Origin: Shewanella gelidimarina
GTDB lineage: Bacteria > Pseudomonadota > Gammaproteobacteria > Enterobacterales > Shewanellaceae
Assembly: GCF_023283945.1 (NCBI RefSeq)
Contig: NZ_JAKIKW010000008.1
Span: 110,199 to 174,198 of the forward strand
Reading direction: 5' to 3'
Length of the DNA: 64,000 nucleotides
A program made the position numbers and the translations under genes. The notes under the pieces are model-generated. The model did no database searches and was not told the DNA's origin. It saw only the letters and a list, made by a program, of their open reading frames with translations. This document shows positions 26,941 to 37,589 of the stretch, one piece after another (the stretch's first letter is position 1; each line of letters starts with the position of its first letter).

Positions 26941-27942
26941 CTATGAGTTAATGACCCCTATGTTGCTCGACAGAAAATCTGGGAAGCTATGTCCATGATT
27001 TTGCAGCATCTTGGGAAACATAGAAATGGGCGTTAAGCCTGGGAAGGTGTTGATCTCATTTAACAGTATTTCACCCTCATCAGTTAAGAAAAAATCTATT
27101 CGAGATAAATGTCTAAGCTTCATACCCTTGAAGGCACTGATGGCATATTTACGGATTAAGTTGCTAACATCGCTTGGAATATCTGCGACGATGTGAGTTT
27201 GGGCTTGGCTGTTAGCTGCATATTTTTCATCGAAGGTGTAGAAACTATTATTCGAACAGATCACTTCACCCGGCACGGTCGCAATGACGTCGCCGTTAAT
27301 TTCATATACTGCGACTTCTAGCTCTCTAGCGTTAATGGTTTTTTCTACAACCACATAATCTGAGAAGTGAAAGGCTTGCGCTAAAGTCGATTCTACATCG
27401 CTGATATCGTCAACACGGTAGCAACCTACAGATGATCCCTGTGATGCGGCTTTAACAAATATACTGCCCCATTGTTTTAGTGCTTCTGTGGCTTGGGCTA
27501 CTGTTAATTCCGATAGTTCGCTTAAAAACAAGTAAGGTGTATTGGGGATATTTAACGCACTAAACCACATCTTAGCGGTGATTTTATTAAAACAGTTGCG
27601 GCTAGCTTCAGCTTTACAGCCAAAGTAGGGAAGGTTGATTAATTCAAAGTATGACTGAATATCACCGGTTTCTCCGGGAAAACCATGAATACAAGGAATT
27701 GCATAATCGACATGCCAAGGGGCTTTTTGCTCATTTTCAAAACGGATCTGTCGACGGTTATTGAGCTCACAGCTTTCGCCTGCTGAAGTACGATAATGAC
27801 CGTTTGCATCTAGCTCAACACGAAGCACATTAAAATGAGGCAATGTTGCTAACGAAGATTCAAAATAGTTGGCTGATAATAGTGAAATAGCATGTTCATC
27901 ACCACCGCCACCACATAGCAGTAAAACATTCGTTGTAAGCAT
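26941..27942 (-). CDS. ddl: D-alanine--D-alanine ligase
   Basis: 333 residues, ATP-grasp ligase that makes D-Ala-D-Ala for peptidoglycan. It begins with the family's [14 protein letters not shown] loop. [11 protein letters not shown] is in the first domain, ASQGSSVG in the ATP-grasp region, and the catalytic tail is [17 protein letters not shown]. It stands alone, outside the mra/ftsQ cell-wall cluster, as expected for a DdlA-type or single unlinked copy. The recD stop lies 213 bp upstream on the same strand. A fragment of the MITE end touches its 3' side. Confidence 0.93.
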   Translation of the reverse strand: MLTTNVLLLCGGGGDEHAISLLSANYFESSLATLPHFNVLRVELDANGHYRTSAGESCELNNRRQIRFENEQKAPWHVDYAIPCIHGFPGETGDIQSYFELINLPYFGCKAEASRNCFNKITAKMWFSALNIPNTPYLFLSELSELTVAQATEALKQWGSIFVKAASQGSSVGCYRVDDISDVESTLAQAFHFSDYVVVEKTINARELEVAVYEINGDVIATVPGEVICSNNSFYTFDEKYAANSQAQTHIVADIPSDVSNLIRKYAISAFKGMKLRHLSRIDFFLTDEGEILLNEINTFPGLTPISMFPKMLQNHGHSFPDFLSSNIGVINS

Positions 27943-28155
27943 TTAATCCCCACTTGTTACTCGATAAAATTAGCAGACTTACTATGGCGGAATCACTCAC
28001 TATTGCAACTGTTAGCGGTGATTTCGTTGCCATTTGCTGTTTTTGTATTCAACGTTAATGAGCTGGTTCAGTATTCTAGGCAAAGCACTTCAAAATACCT
28101 CGATTAAAAGCGCCCGTAAGATGATTAAACAAGGTCGTCACTATGCTCTCTATAA

Positions 28156-30147
28156 TCAATTAGGCCTATTCCGATTATCTACAGGGTTCCAAAGCCGCTG
28201 TGCTAACCCAGATGCACGCTGGGTTAAGCGCGAACTGGCCTGCTCAAATACACGTTGGCTGCCAAGACAAGTAAAGTGATGCTTTGCACGAGTAATCGCG
28301 GTATAGACAAGCTCTTTTGACAGCAGTTGTTGTTGCGCCAGACTGGGCTTTATTGGCAAGACTAAAGATACATGGCTAAATTCGCTGCCTTGACTCTTAT
28401 GCACCGTCATTGCAAAGCAGGTTTCATGGCTCGGTAAGCGAGCGGGAAGCACCTTTAATAACCCACCATCAGCTTGAATAAAGTGCGCCATCAATCGTTT
28501 GGAATCACTGGCTTCATCGGGCAAGATAAGCCCGATATCGCCGTTAAACAGTCCAAGATTATAATCATTGCTTTGAATAATCACCGGCCTGCCGGCGTAA
28601 AACTCTTGTTCTGGGTTGATGAGGTCTTTGTCAGCAAGACTGCGAGTGACACTTTGATTAATGCCATCAACGCCGTATTCACCTGCGCGCATGGCACACA
28701 ATATTCGGTATTGATTAAAGTGTTCGATAATATGTGCCGCTGTCACACCCGGTGTGCCAATCGCATTAAGGTAAGGGGCATATTGAGTCACAGATTGATC
28801 GAGTAGGGTCTCTAAACCTTGATTGGCCATCTTGTTCGTACTATTGAGATGACGATGATCAATCCATAACAACTCTTGATAACCTGTCTGCCATACCTTG
28901 GCAATGCACGGCAGGTCCGCTTGATTGACCGCGTTGGCCAGTTGGCCAATACCAGCATCACCTTGAAAGCGATGGCTGTGCATGAGCATACAGAGGCTGT
29001 CGCCAATTTGTGGATCATCGCTGATCAAGTTATTCAACGGGTAACCGGTTAAATGACTTAATCGCGCTGCTTGAGGCGGTGAATAGCGCATCTGCCAGCC
29101 AGTATTACCCTCTGCTGACTTCATTTTTAGGCCACTACAGATATCTGCCAGCACGGCGCCAGCCTCGACGGAGGCTAATTGGTCTTGATCGCCCAACAGG
29201 ATGAGGCTTGCGTTGGCCGGTAAGGCGGTGAGTAACTTATGCATCATCGGAAGATCAACCATTGAAGCTTCATCAATAATCAGTAGATCGAGTCTTAACG
29301 GATTATCTTTATGGTGTCTGAATTGATGCGAGTTAGGGATAACCCCGAGTAATCGATGTAGGGTGGCAGCGCCTTCAGGAATGCGCGCCATATTTAACTT
29401 CAATTCATCGGCAGGTAAATGTTGTAAATCATTCGTAAGTCGCTGTTTTGAGGCTTTAATCGATTCACTTAAGCGCGCAGCGGCCTTACCCGTTGGGGCA
29501 ACAAGGCGGATGGTAAGCTCTTGTTGTGAGGTTAACAGATACAATAACTTAGTCACTGTGGTTGTTTTACCTGTACCCGGGCCACCAGTGATCACCGCTA
29601 GCTTTTTGGTTAATGCGGTTGCAGTTGATATTTTCTGCCAATCGTAGCGTTGCCCATTTTGTGGAAAGAGATCATCGAGTAATGCCTTGGCTTGGGTTAA
29701 CTGCGCTTTATCCGATGAGTCATCCAGAGCGGGAGTATGGGACAGCCGAGTTAAGTGCTCGGCAACTTCACACTCAAAGTGGTAATAACGCTGCAAGTAA
29801 AGATTACCACTGTCTAAAATGAGTGGTTTTAAGTCACTGTCTCCTGGTGTGCCGACGGCTGCACAACGAAGGAGTTCTTCAGTTAACTCTGCAACACTTA
29901 TGTTAATCTGACATTGACTGCTTTTCTCTTTTACAGGGTTAGCTAAGTCAATCTGGCTCAGTGGTAAGCAGGTATGTTGGCTCGATAAGTTCTGACTCAG
30001 TAGGGCGTAAATGAGTACAATAAGTGGCGATGGATCTGGATGTAGCTGCGCCATTTGTAGCGCAAAATGTCGATCAAGAGAGGTTAATAATCGCTCGCTT
30101 TGCCACTCTTTTAATAAGGTTTCTATTGGACGTGAAATGGTCAACAT
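28156..30147 (-). CDS. recD: Exodeoxyribonuclease V subunit alpha RecD
   Basis: 663 residues, superfamily 1 helicase running 5'-3' in RecBCD. The P-loop GGPGTGKT is at 188-195, DEAS (IIDEASMVD) is motif II, and GDQDQLASVEAGAV is motif III. The C-terminal motif is AMTVHKSQGSEF with VYTAITRAK. Its ATG overlaps the recB stop by one base (TAATG), so translation is coupled. It is somewhat longer than E. coli RecD (608). It is last in recC-recB-recD. Confidence 0.96.
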   Translation of the reverse strand: MLTISRPIETLLKEWQSERLLTSLDRHFALQMAQLHPDPSPLIVLIYALLSQNLSSQHTCLPLSQIDLANPVKEKSSQCQINISVAELTEELLRCAAVGTPGDSDLKPLILDSGNLYLQRYYHFECEVAEHLTRLSHTPALDDSSDKAQLTQAKALLDDLFPQNGQRYDWQKISTATALTKKLAVITGGPGTGKTTTVTKLLYLLTSQQELTIRLVAPTGKAAARLSESIKASKQRLTNDLQHLPADELKLNMARIPEGAATLHRLLGVIPNSHQFRHHKDNPLRLDLLIIDEASMVDLPMMHKLLTALPANASLILLGDQDQLASVEAGAVLADICSGLKMKSAEGNTGWQMRYSPPQAARLSHLTGYPLNNLISDDPQIGDSLCMLMHSHRFQGDAGIGQLANAVNQADLPCIAKVWQTGYQELLWIDHRHLNSTNKMANQGLETLLDQSVTQYAPYLNAIGTPGVTAAHIIEHFNQYRILCAMRAGEYGVDGINQSVTRSLADKDLINPEQEFYAGRPVIIQSNDYNLGLFNGDIGLILPDEASDSKRLMAHFIQADGGLLKVLPARLPSHETCFAMTVHKSQGSEFSHVSLVLPIKPSLAQQQLLSKELVYTAITRAKHHFTCLGSQRVFEQASSRLTQRASGLAQRLWNPVDNRNRPN

Positions 30148-33100
30148 TAGTTAGCCTCTACAGGTATTGATTGCCGTTGAGTCTTGCCAAATAACACATC
30201 AAGCTTTTCAATCAGCTCTTTGGGTGGTTTGTCATAAAATACACCTGATTGAGGTTCACTCACTGACATCCCTCTTAAGAACAGATAAAAACAACCACCA
30301 ATATGTTGGTCGTAATCATAGTGGGTCATTCTGAGTCCTAAATATCGGTGTAAGGCTAAGGTATAGATGATGTATTGCAGATCGTATCGATGGCTACGAA
30401 TAGCTTGTTTCATATTGTTGTAGTGGTAAATATTGAGGCTATCACCCAAATGGTTAGACTTATAATCAGCAATAAAGTACTGCTGATTATGCTCAAAGGT
30501 TAAATCGATAAAGCCCTTAAGCATGCCTTGTAAATCATCGAATACTAGGCCACCGCTATAACCAAAGTCGATAAGTAACTGGTTAAGTTTATTGGCATTA
30601 AGTTGGGTTATAGGTAGGTAAAACTCCATTTCAACTAATTTTTGCTGGTTTGTTAGCTGCGCAAGAGATAATGAATCATCGGTTGCCAGAGGCGCATGGA
30701 GCAGATCCATATACCAGTCTTTTAACACCTCAGTCCATTGCTCATCAATACCATATTTACTCATGGCATTGGGTAACTGTTCATCTAGACCTGAACTTGC
30801 TTGGGTGAAATCAATCAGCTCCAGTACTAAATGCATAAAACTACCTGCATTAGCGCCGCGCTCAAAACTGAAACGAGAGGCTTCAGTGTCAACTTCATCA
30901 ATGATGATGTCGACCTCGGGAAACTGTTCATCATCGGCGCCAGGGAGCACTTTTTCATGGGCAAGGTGTTTAACCAGTCCTGAGTAACTTCCAACACGCC
31001 AAGGTGTTTGAAGTGGACGTTTAAGCACCTTTGGCGCAAGTTCTACTTGCACGTCAGTGTTGCTTGGAAGCTGTAAATACGCCTCTTCAAAAGGAGTCGA
31101 ACCTGCCGCGGTCATTTCAGTCAGACTAATGGCTAGCGGGTCTTTTTGAGCAAGTAACTGAGCTTTGCTTTGCAACTCACTGTACTCGCATATTTTATCC
31201 TCAATACCAAGAAGATAACCGATGGCAGTTTCGTTGAGCTGGCTGGTCATGCCTTTGCTTTTTGTTAAGCGACTATGGTTGGCGATGTACAAATAACATT
31301 TAAGTACTGGTCTTGTTAGTGCAACATAAAGTAAGCGTAGATCTTCGGCTAAGGTTTCCCGTTTTTGTCTGTCCCAACCCTCATCCGATTGTTCGATATC
31401 CCATACCAGTTTATTGTGCTCGTGATAGAGCATAGGCGCAGGCCTCTTACTACTACCTCGACTTAAGCTCACAAACGGAATAAAACAGATCGGGTACTCA
31501 AGCCCCTTACTTTTATGGATGGTGACAATTTGCACTAGGTTTTGCTCACTCGCGAGCTTTAGCTGTGACTCTTCATTGGGTTGATTACCGATTAACGCCT
31601 GTTCAAACCAGTTGATTAACGCGCTCATGCCATCAAGCTCGGTCGCTTTTTGCTGCAGTAGTTCACCAAGATGCCTAAAGTCCGTTAGGCGACGTTCACC
31701 TTCACTGTTGTAGAGTAGTCGTTCGATAAGCTTTGCTTGGCCGGCAAGGTTCAGCAGTGCTGGCATGATGCCGCGTTTAAGCCATTGTTGCTGCAGCGCG
31801 GCGAATTGCTCAAGTAGCACTTGGCGCTTATCTTCATCTTGGTTAAAGCCATGGATCTCTTCTGCGCTATAGCCCAATAAAGAGGTCGCAAGGGCGCTTC
31901 GTAGCGCTCGCTCATCTTTAGGATCGGCCATGGCGTACAATATAAGCAACATCTCTCGGGCTTCAATAGTGTCAAACACGCTGTCACGGCTTAAGAATAC
32001 CGAGCCAACTTGTCGCTGTTCGAGCGCTTTTTTTATCACATTGGCTTCATGTCGGTCTCGGACTAATACGGCGATGTCTTTTGCTTTTAAGGCGGCATTA
32101 CCAATGCCACATAAGCCTTGCTGGGCTTCAATCAGCAGGCGGGTGATCTCATCGGCAACGTCGCTAGCAAGCAGTTGTCTTGCCGTGGTTTTATTTAATC
32201 CCTTTTCAGGATCTTCACTTAAAATTCTGAGCCTTAATGCGCTCTTGTCCGTCTTAGACTCTTGCAGCACTTTAGTGTCTGCAAAGCTTGCGGCTTTGAC
32301 GGGCTCAAAGGGGATTGATGCGCTAATAAAAGGATCGTATCTATGCTCAAAAATACAATTGACGGCGTCGACCATCTGTCTATTTGAGCGGTAGTTAGTA
32401 TCAAGATTATAGTGCTTTTCAGTTTGCTCTCTAGCATGAATATAGGTGTGAATATCGGCGCCGCGAAAAGCATAGATGGCTTGCTTTGGATCGCCAATCA
32501 TCAGCAAACTTAAGCCATCTTGTGGCTCTGCGGACTCAAGACCATTCGGTGTTGTTACCGTTTCAGCTACAAGCGCATCAGGATGAGCGCTAACCGCTGC
32601 CGACGGTTGATAGATTTGACTGAATATATCAAATTGCAATGGATCGGTATCTTGAAACTCATCAATCAGCGCCACGGGAAAACGTTTTGCAATTGACGTC
32701 GCAAGAAACTGGTCTTGCGAAGCGGTTAATGCACGCGCCAATGTTAACAACAGGTCGTCTGGGGTCAGTAGGTTACGCTCTGATTTTTGTTGTGCAAAAC
32801 GTTTCGCGATCCCCTCTCTGGCACTGAAGAGAAAACTGGGTATAAGGTCGGTAATAAGGCCTGCGAGCCTTTCGATATGGGCAAGCACGGGGGCTTGTTC
32901 AGCACTTGGGATCTCGCCGCCCTTATTTAATTTTAATCCATTAAGGGAAAGTGCTTCGAGCACCTTTTGTGGTGGTAAGCCTGTGCCGAAGGCGACCCAG
33001 TTATCAAGGGCATCAAGCATCACGGCGAGTTTTGGATAAGCATCGGCCTTTTTACCGAATCGAACACCGCTGAGTGGCAGAGCATGAAGCAGCGCTTCTG

Positions 33101-33830
33101 TTTGTGCTCGCTCCGTTGGCCAAATGAGTTTTAAGCGACTTAAACTTTGTAATAAGTTGGCTTCTACTTTCTCAAAAGCCTCAGGTAAGGGGTGGGCTAT
33201 CGCACTACTTGCCCCGAGAAGTGGCCTCAGTTGGCGCGATAATTCGTCTGGGCTGGCAAACTTTTTTTGGATCACGGCAGCGAGGCTTTCGTCGAGTGGA
33301 TAGCATTTCTCCCGCCAAAAATCGCGTACGGCATGGTGTAAAAATTCACTATCATCTAAGGTGAATTCGGACTCAAACAGCAATGAAGATTCAAATGCCA
33401 TATCAGCCAAAATACGTTGGCAAAATCCATGAATGGTATAGATCGCGGCTTCATCAAGCGATTTTAGCGCCAAATCTAACCGTTTTCGGGCAATCGCTTT
33501 ATCGCTATCAGGCGTCGCAACATATAGTTGAGTGATCAGCACATCATCAACGCTTAATCCAATAAAGCATCGATAAGCCAATTGGATCTTTTTACGGATA
33601 CGATCTCTTAGCTCACCTGTCGCGGCATTGGTAAAGGTGACCACTAGAATTTGCTCGCAAGTAAGCGCATGGGTAATACCATGACCGAGCAATAAGCGCA
33701 CATATAGGCCAGCAATGGTGTAGGTCTTACCCGTGCCCGCGCTGGCTTCAATCAGTCTGCTGCCACCAAATGGGAGCGTGAGGGTATCGAGTGGCTCAGT
33801 GACATTTGTCTTGTTTTCAAGCGGGTTCAT
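30147..33830 (-). CDS. recB: Exodeoxyribonuclease V subunit beta RecB
   Basis: 1227 residues. The UvrD-like helicase starts with ASAGTGKT at 29-36. Other helicase motifs are DEFQDTD, GDPKQAIYAFRGAD and TIHKSKGLEYP. The C-terminal nuclease carries the DYK motif at 1122-1124. This subunit gives RecBCD its 3'-5' motor, its nuclease and the RecA-loading site. It begins 2 bp after the recC stop and ends on the recD start. Length and motifs are complete. Confidence 0.97.
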   Translation of the reverse strand: MNPLENKTNVTEPLDTLTLPFGGSRLIEASAGTGKTYTIAGLYVRLLLGHGITHALTCEQILVVTFTNAATGELRDRIRKKIQLAYRCFIGLSVDDVLITQLYVATPDSDKAIARKRLDLALKSLDEAAIYTIHGFCQRILADMAFESSLLFESEFTLDDSEFLHHAVRDFWREKCYPLDESLAAVIQKKFASPDELSRQLRPLLGASSAIAHPLPEAFEKVEANLLQSLSRLKLIWPTERAQTEALLHALPLSGVRFGKKADAYPKLAVMLDALDNWVAFGTGLPPQKVLEALSLNGLKLNKGGEIPSAEQAPVLAHIERLAGLITDLIPSFLFSAREGIAKRFAQQKSERNLLTPDDLLLTLARALTASQDQFLATSIAKRFPVALIDEFQDTDPLQFDIFSQIYQPSAAVSAHPDALVAETVTTPNGLESAEPQDGLSLLMIGDPKQAIYAFRGADIHTYIHAREQTEKHYNLDTNYRSNRQMVDAVNCIFEHRYDPFISASIPFEPVKAASFADTKVLQESKTDKSALRLRILSEDPEKGLNKTTARQLLASDVADEITRLLIEAQQGLCGIGNAALKAKDIAVLVRDRHEANVIKKALEQRQVGSVFLSRDSVFDTIEAREMLLILYAMADPKDERALRSALATSLLGYSAEEIHGFNQDEDKRQVLLEQFAALQQQWLKRGIMPALLNLAGQAKLIERLLYNSEGERRLTDFRHLGELLQQKATELDGMSALINWFEQALIGNQPNEESQLKLASEQNLVQIVTIHKSKGLEYPICFIPFVSLSRGSSKRPAPMLYHEHNKLVWDIEQSDEGWDRQKRETLAEDLRLLYVALTRPVLKCYLYIANHSRLTKSKGMTSQLNETAIGYLLGIEDKICEYSELQSKAQLLAQKDPLAISLTEMTAAGSTPFEEAYLQLPSNTDVQVELAPKVLKRPLQTPWRVGSYSGLVKHLAHEKVLPGADDEQFPEVDIIIDEVDTEASRFSFERGANAGSFMHLVLELIDFTQASSGLDEQLPNAMSKYGIDEQWTEVLKDWYMDLLHAPLATDDSLSLAQLTNQQKLVEMEFYLPITQLNANKLNQLLIDFGYSGGLVFDDLQGMLKGFIDLTFEHNQQYFIADYKSNHLGDSLNIYHYNNMKQAIRSHRYDLQYIIYTLALHRYLGLRMTHYDYDQHIGGCFYLFLRGMSVSEPQSGVFYDKPPKELIEKLDVLFGKTQRQSIPVEAN

Positions 33831-33831
33831 A

Positions 33832-36800
33832 TTATCCTTCCTCGGCAGCAGCGGTCGGCGAGGTAGCGACTTTGGCCCCAGCTTCTACGTAGGTGGTTAG
33901 CTCACTTAACCTACCCTTGTGATATAAGCTCAGCAGTGGCAACAATAAGGTGTGTGCAGTGTTGCCAAAACACGGTTCGGTAAAATCATCAGGGAATTGA
34001 TACAAACGCTGAAAATGCGGTTCCATACCTTCACCAAGCTGACTCTGCTCATCGAGCCATTGCGATTGTGCTTCACGTAATTTTTGAAAGTGATCGCCCT
34101 CAGCCTCAACATAAGCCAATGCGGTGCGTGGCATAAACATTAACGGTTGTAGTTGACCTTGCTTAAAGTAGCCGAGCCATTGACCTAATTGGCTCGTTGC
34201 TTGCTCGGCGGTGATTGGCGCAAATACATGAAAATGGCCAATATCAAGTAAGTAGCTATTAATGGGCTGGTTTAAGCGTGACACATCGGTTTTACCTTGC
34301 ATCGCGCACAGGCAAAGGTGGCGTAAATACACCCGCACTAGATCTCTGCCATTGGCCGTGCCGGGTCGATAGTTGACCAGACCTTTGGCACATAGATCAT
34401 CGATTCGACCCACCAGATTAAGGGTTCTACTTGCCCATTCATTGGCGATAGCCCCATCGCCTAAATTCGTTTTAGGGCTCAATTCAATGGCAATATCAAC
34501 AGACTGACTAGACTCACCTTTTAGATATAAGCTGCGACCTATGAGCGGCGTTATATCGTGCAGGTACTGTCCCAATAGCAAGTCATCAAACGGTTTCAGC
34601 GGGATATTGCCTTGTGCTTTTAAACGTTCAAGTAACACTTCATCGGGTGTTTCAGTTTGATTGTCTATTGCATGATTGATTAACGTCGCCTGCAGCTTAT
34701 AGCGCTCTAATGCGTTTAAACTAAAGGGCTCATCGTTATCATCGGCACGGATATTAATGGCTAAATCTACTTTTAAGGTGCGATTGAAAAAATACTGGGC
34801 GGGATTACGGAAAAATCGGATCAACGCAGAAAGCTCAATCTCTTCAACTTCATCACTTAAAGGCTCAGCGGCACTCAATAGTGGGTTGCTTAAGTTAATA
34901 AAGCCGTTAGCGCTGGTTGCTATATCGACAGCGTTATCTTGTGCCATTGGGACGGGGCACCACTGAGCGCTATAACTTTGTTGCACGGGAAGCAAACCTG
35001 CGTCTTGGTAGTCGCGGTAGAGGCGTTCATCAAAAGGTTGTAGCGGCTGTTTACAGATCAGCTGTTGCTCAATGGCCTGTTCTATCTGTTCAACCCGTTT
35101 GGCCGCCGCTTGATTGTCACCATTGTTATCGGTGTGCAATTCAATCGATGATAACGCCTGGGGTAGATAGACTAATTGACAATATTCCACCAGTTCTGAG
35201 ACTAACATCGAGGGGATCCGCTCGGAATCATCTCGCTCACTATTACCAATGTAACTGATATAAAGCTGCTCTCTTGCAGACAGTATGGCTTCCAAGAAAA
35301 GATATCTATCGTCCAAGCGGCGGGAACGGTCACCTTTACGGGGTCCCATTTGCGCTACCAAATCAAACCCGACAGGATGCTGCACCCGTGGATAGATCCC
35401 GTCGTTCATACCGAGTAAACACACCACCTTAAAAGGGATAGAGCGCATTGGCATCAAGGTACAAAAATTGACACTGCCAGCAAGGTAGCGCTGACCGACG
35501 CGCGACTCAGATAATCGGCAGTTAAACCAGTTTTGCAGTACTTCTATGGGCAGCGGCGTACTGTGCCCTGATTCGGTTAACTCTTCATCAAGTTTAACGA
35601 TGGCATCGCGAATTTCTTGCAACTGAACCTGTTCATCATCGTCAACGAGGTAGAATGCATTTAATAATTGTTCTAGTTGAGCGATACGCTCGGCTAAATG
35701 GCAGCTTTTGGCGAGTGCGCTATGCACATCATCGAGCGCTTCAATAAAATCGAGTAACTTGCCTAACGCTTGGGCTGTCTGTCCTTCAATGCCATTCACC
35801 GTGAGTGTTTGCTGATAAAGAGGGGCGTCATCGGCAAAGCTATAACCCAAAATAAGGCGTTTTATTCCCAGTGACCATGCATTTTGTTCAAAAGCGGGTA
35901 GCTGATGTTCCACACGGCTGGTTTCGTCACGGCCCCAGCGTACGCCAGCTTGCTCTAACCACCGCTTGATAATGGTTAAAGCATCATCATCTAGTTCAAA
36001 ACGCCTCAATACGCTAGGAACCTCTAAAATGCTGAGAATATCGGTCAGCCCGAAGCGGCTTTGATTGATATTGAGCAGATGTAAAAAGCTCGCAATGAGC
36101 GGTGATTCTTGCACTGCACCGCGATCAGCAATGGCGTAAGGGATGTAGTGACTGCCTTTTTTGGCGCTAAACACCGCGTCGATATAAGGCGCGTATGCGG
36201 CGACATCGGGCATCATAATGACGATGTCTTTGGGCGCTAATGGTTTTCCATTAGCATCTTTTGATTTGGATAACATTTCCAGCAGATGATCATGCAAGGT
36301 TTCAACCTCGCGCAGCGGGCTGTGGCAGCTGCGGATGGTAATAGAATGATCGTCTTGTTGTAACAGCCTTCTACCTTCTAAATTCAAATATAGCGAGGCA
36401 TCAGGACCTAAAACCTGTCCTCGAGTGCTAAGCTCCAAAATATCATGCTGTACGCCATGTAGCATGCAGTCTACGCCTGGATCTTGATAACAGTCTAAGT
36501 TGAATGCAGTATGCTCTTCAGGCAATTCCAGCATAAGGTCTAACAATTCTCGACCCATCTTGCCGTTATTGGCCAACAGTGGGTTACCGACTTCTAGTTT
36601 ATCTTCCCATTCAATATCGAGTTTATTTTTGTTGGCATATTGCAGCGCCATGCGTGCTCTGAGTCTTGGGTCAACAATGTCACCCCAATAGTGCTGGCAA
36701 GGGCTAAGGCTAAGCATGATAACGTCGATACGCTTGGCGAGATAATGGAGTACATCCAATGTTTGTGGCGCCATTGAAGAGATCCCAAAGACAAATAAAC

Positions 36801-37530
36801 GCCTCGGAAGCGTATCCATTGAGGTCTGCGGATCATCTAATGCGTCGAATAGCGCTTGATGTAAATTGGCACGATGATATTGGCTTTTTTGCAAGGTATT
36901 GGCGTTAAATTCAATGAGCGCCCGCCATAATATCGGCTGCCATGCTTGTGCATCACTCAGCTTCTCACCTTTAGGGGGAAGGGTGGGTTCATTGGCTTCC
37001 CATGCCGCTATCCAATCGGGACGATAAACGAGGTATTGGTCAAAGATATCCGCAATTTGCCCACAAAGCTGGTAAAGCTTAAGCGGACTGGGCGCTGTAC
37101 TCTCCACCGTACTGTGATCTGTGCTATCTGTTGGCGCTGCAGATATATCGGCGCTCTGTTTAACGTGATGGTTACCGTTATTTAAATAGTTAGCTAAGGG
37201 CGTAAAGTCATCTTGGTCGATAAGTGACGGCAGTAGTTCCATTAACTTCCACGTCATAGCAGCTTTGGTGAAAGCATTTTCTTTTGGAACATCATCGAGC
37301 AAGGTATGGCAAAGTTGCCAAATGAAACTCGATGGCAGTGGAAATTCAAGTGCGGCAGCGATGTTATTTTGCCGCGCTATCTCTAGTCGTAACCACGTCG
37401 ACATGCCTGGACTTTGCACCAATATGTGTTCTGGCATCAGTAATGGGGTGTCTGGTAGCGGCGTGGTTAGCTCTGCTGCCAATAATTGCGACAAGGCTTC
37501 CATCTGATTGGATTGGACTAGGTATAGCAT
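33832..37530 (-). CDS. recC: Exodeoxyribonuclease V subunit gamma RecC
   Basis: 1232 residues, begins MLYLVQSNQMEALSQLL and carries the RecC signature LVQSPGMSTWLRLEIA. RecC is an inactivated helicase fold that scans for Chi and splits the duplex; no working Walker A motif is seen, as expected. It is first of the three tightly packed rec genes. The transglutaminase-like gene ends 59 bp upstream on the same strand, so a shared transcript is possible. In E. coli, ptrA separates recC and recB; here they are adjacent, as in many marine gammaproteobacteria. Confidence 0.96.
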   Translation of the reverse strand: MLYLVQSNQMEALSQLLAAELTTPLPDTPLLMPEHILVQSPGMSTWLRLEIARQNNIAAALEFPLPSSFIWQLCHTLLDDVPKENAFTKAAMTWKLMELLPSLIDQDDFTPLANYLNNGNHHVKQSADISAAPTDSTDHSTVESTAPSPLKLYQLCGQIADIFDQYLVYRPDWIAAWEANEPTLPPKGEKLSDAQAWQPILWRALIEFNANTLQKSQYHRANLHQALFDALDDPQTSMDTLPRRLFVFGISSMAPQTLDVLHYLAKRIDVIMLSLSPCQHYWGDIVDPRLRARMALQYANKNKLDIEWEDKLEVGNPLLANNGKMGRELLDLMLELPEEHTAFNLDCYQDPGVDCMLHGVQHDILELSTRGQVLGPDASLYLNLEGRRLLQQDDHSITIRSCHSPLREVETLHDHLLEMLSKSKDANGKPLAPKDIVIMMPDVAAYAPYIDAVFSAKKGSHYIPYAIADRGAVQESPLIASFLHLLNINQSRFGLTDILSILEVPSVLRRFELDDDALTIIKRWLEQAGVRWGRDETSRVEHQLPAFEQNAWSLGIKRLILGYSFADDAPLYQQTLTVNGIEGQTAQALGKLLDFIEALDDVHSALAKSCHLAERIAQLEQLLNAFYLVDDDEQVQLQEIRDAIVKLDEELTESGHSTPLPIEVLQNWFNCRLSESRVGQRYLAGSVNFCTLMPMRSIPFKVVCLLGMNDGIYPRVQHPVGFDLVAQMGPRKGDRSRRLDDRYLFLEAILSAREQLYISYIGNSERDDSERIPSMLVSELVEYCQLVYLPQALSSIELHTDNNGDNQAAAKRVEQIEQAIEQQLICKQPLQPFDERLYRDYQDAGLLPVQQSYSAQWCPVPMAQDNAVDIATSANGFINLSNPLLSAAEPLSDEVEEIELSALIRFFRNPAQYFFNRTLKVDLAINIRADDNDEPFSLNALERYKLQATLINHAIDNQTETPDEVLLERLKAQGNIPLKPFDDLLLGQYLHDITPLIGRSLYLKGESSQSVDIAIELSPKTNLGDGAIANEWASRTLNLVGRIDDLCAKGLVNYRPGTANGRDLVRVYLRHLCLCAMQGKTDVSRLNQPINSYLLDIGHFHVFAPITAEQATSQLGQWLGYFKQGQLQPLMFMPRTALAYVEAEGDHFQKLREAQSQWLDEQSQLGEGMEPHFQRLYQFPDDFTEPCFGNTAHTLLLPLLSLYHKGRLSELTTYVEAGAKVATSPTAAAEEG

Positions 37531-37589
37531 GACGTTCCTTTGACAAAAATGCGCTAGTTTAAGCGGATCATTTCTCGAATTTATCCATT

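Noticed and set aside
28058..28279. Plus-strand frame MSWFSILGKALQN... overlapping the recD 3' end
   Set aside because: No ribosome binding site, over half lies antisense to recD, and the text resembles no known protein; probably chance.
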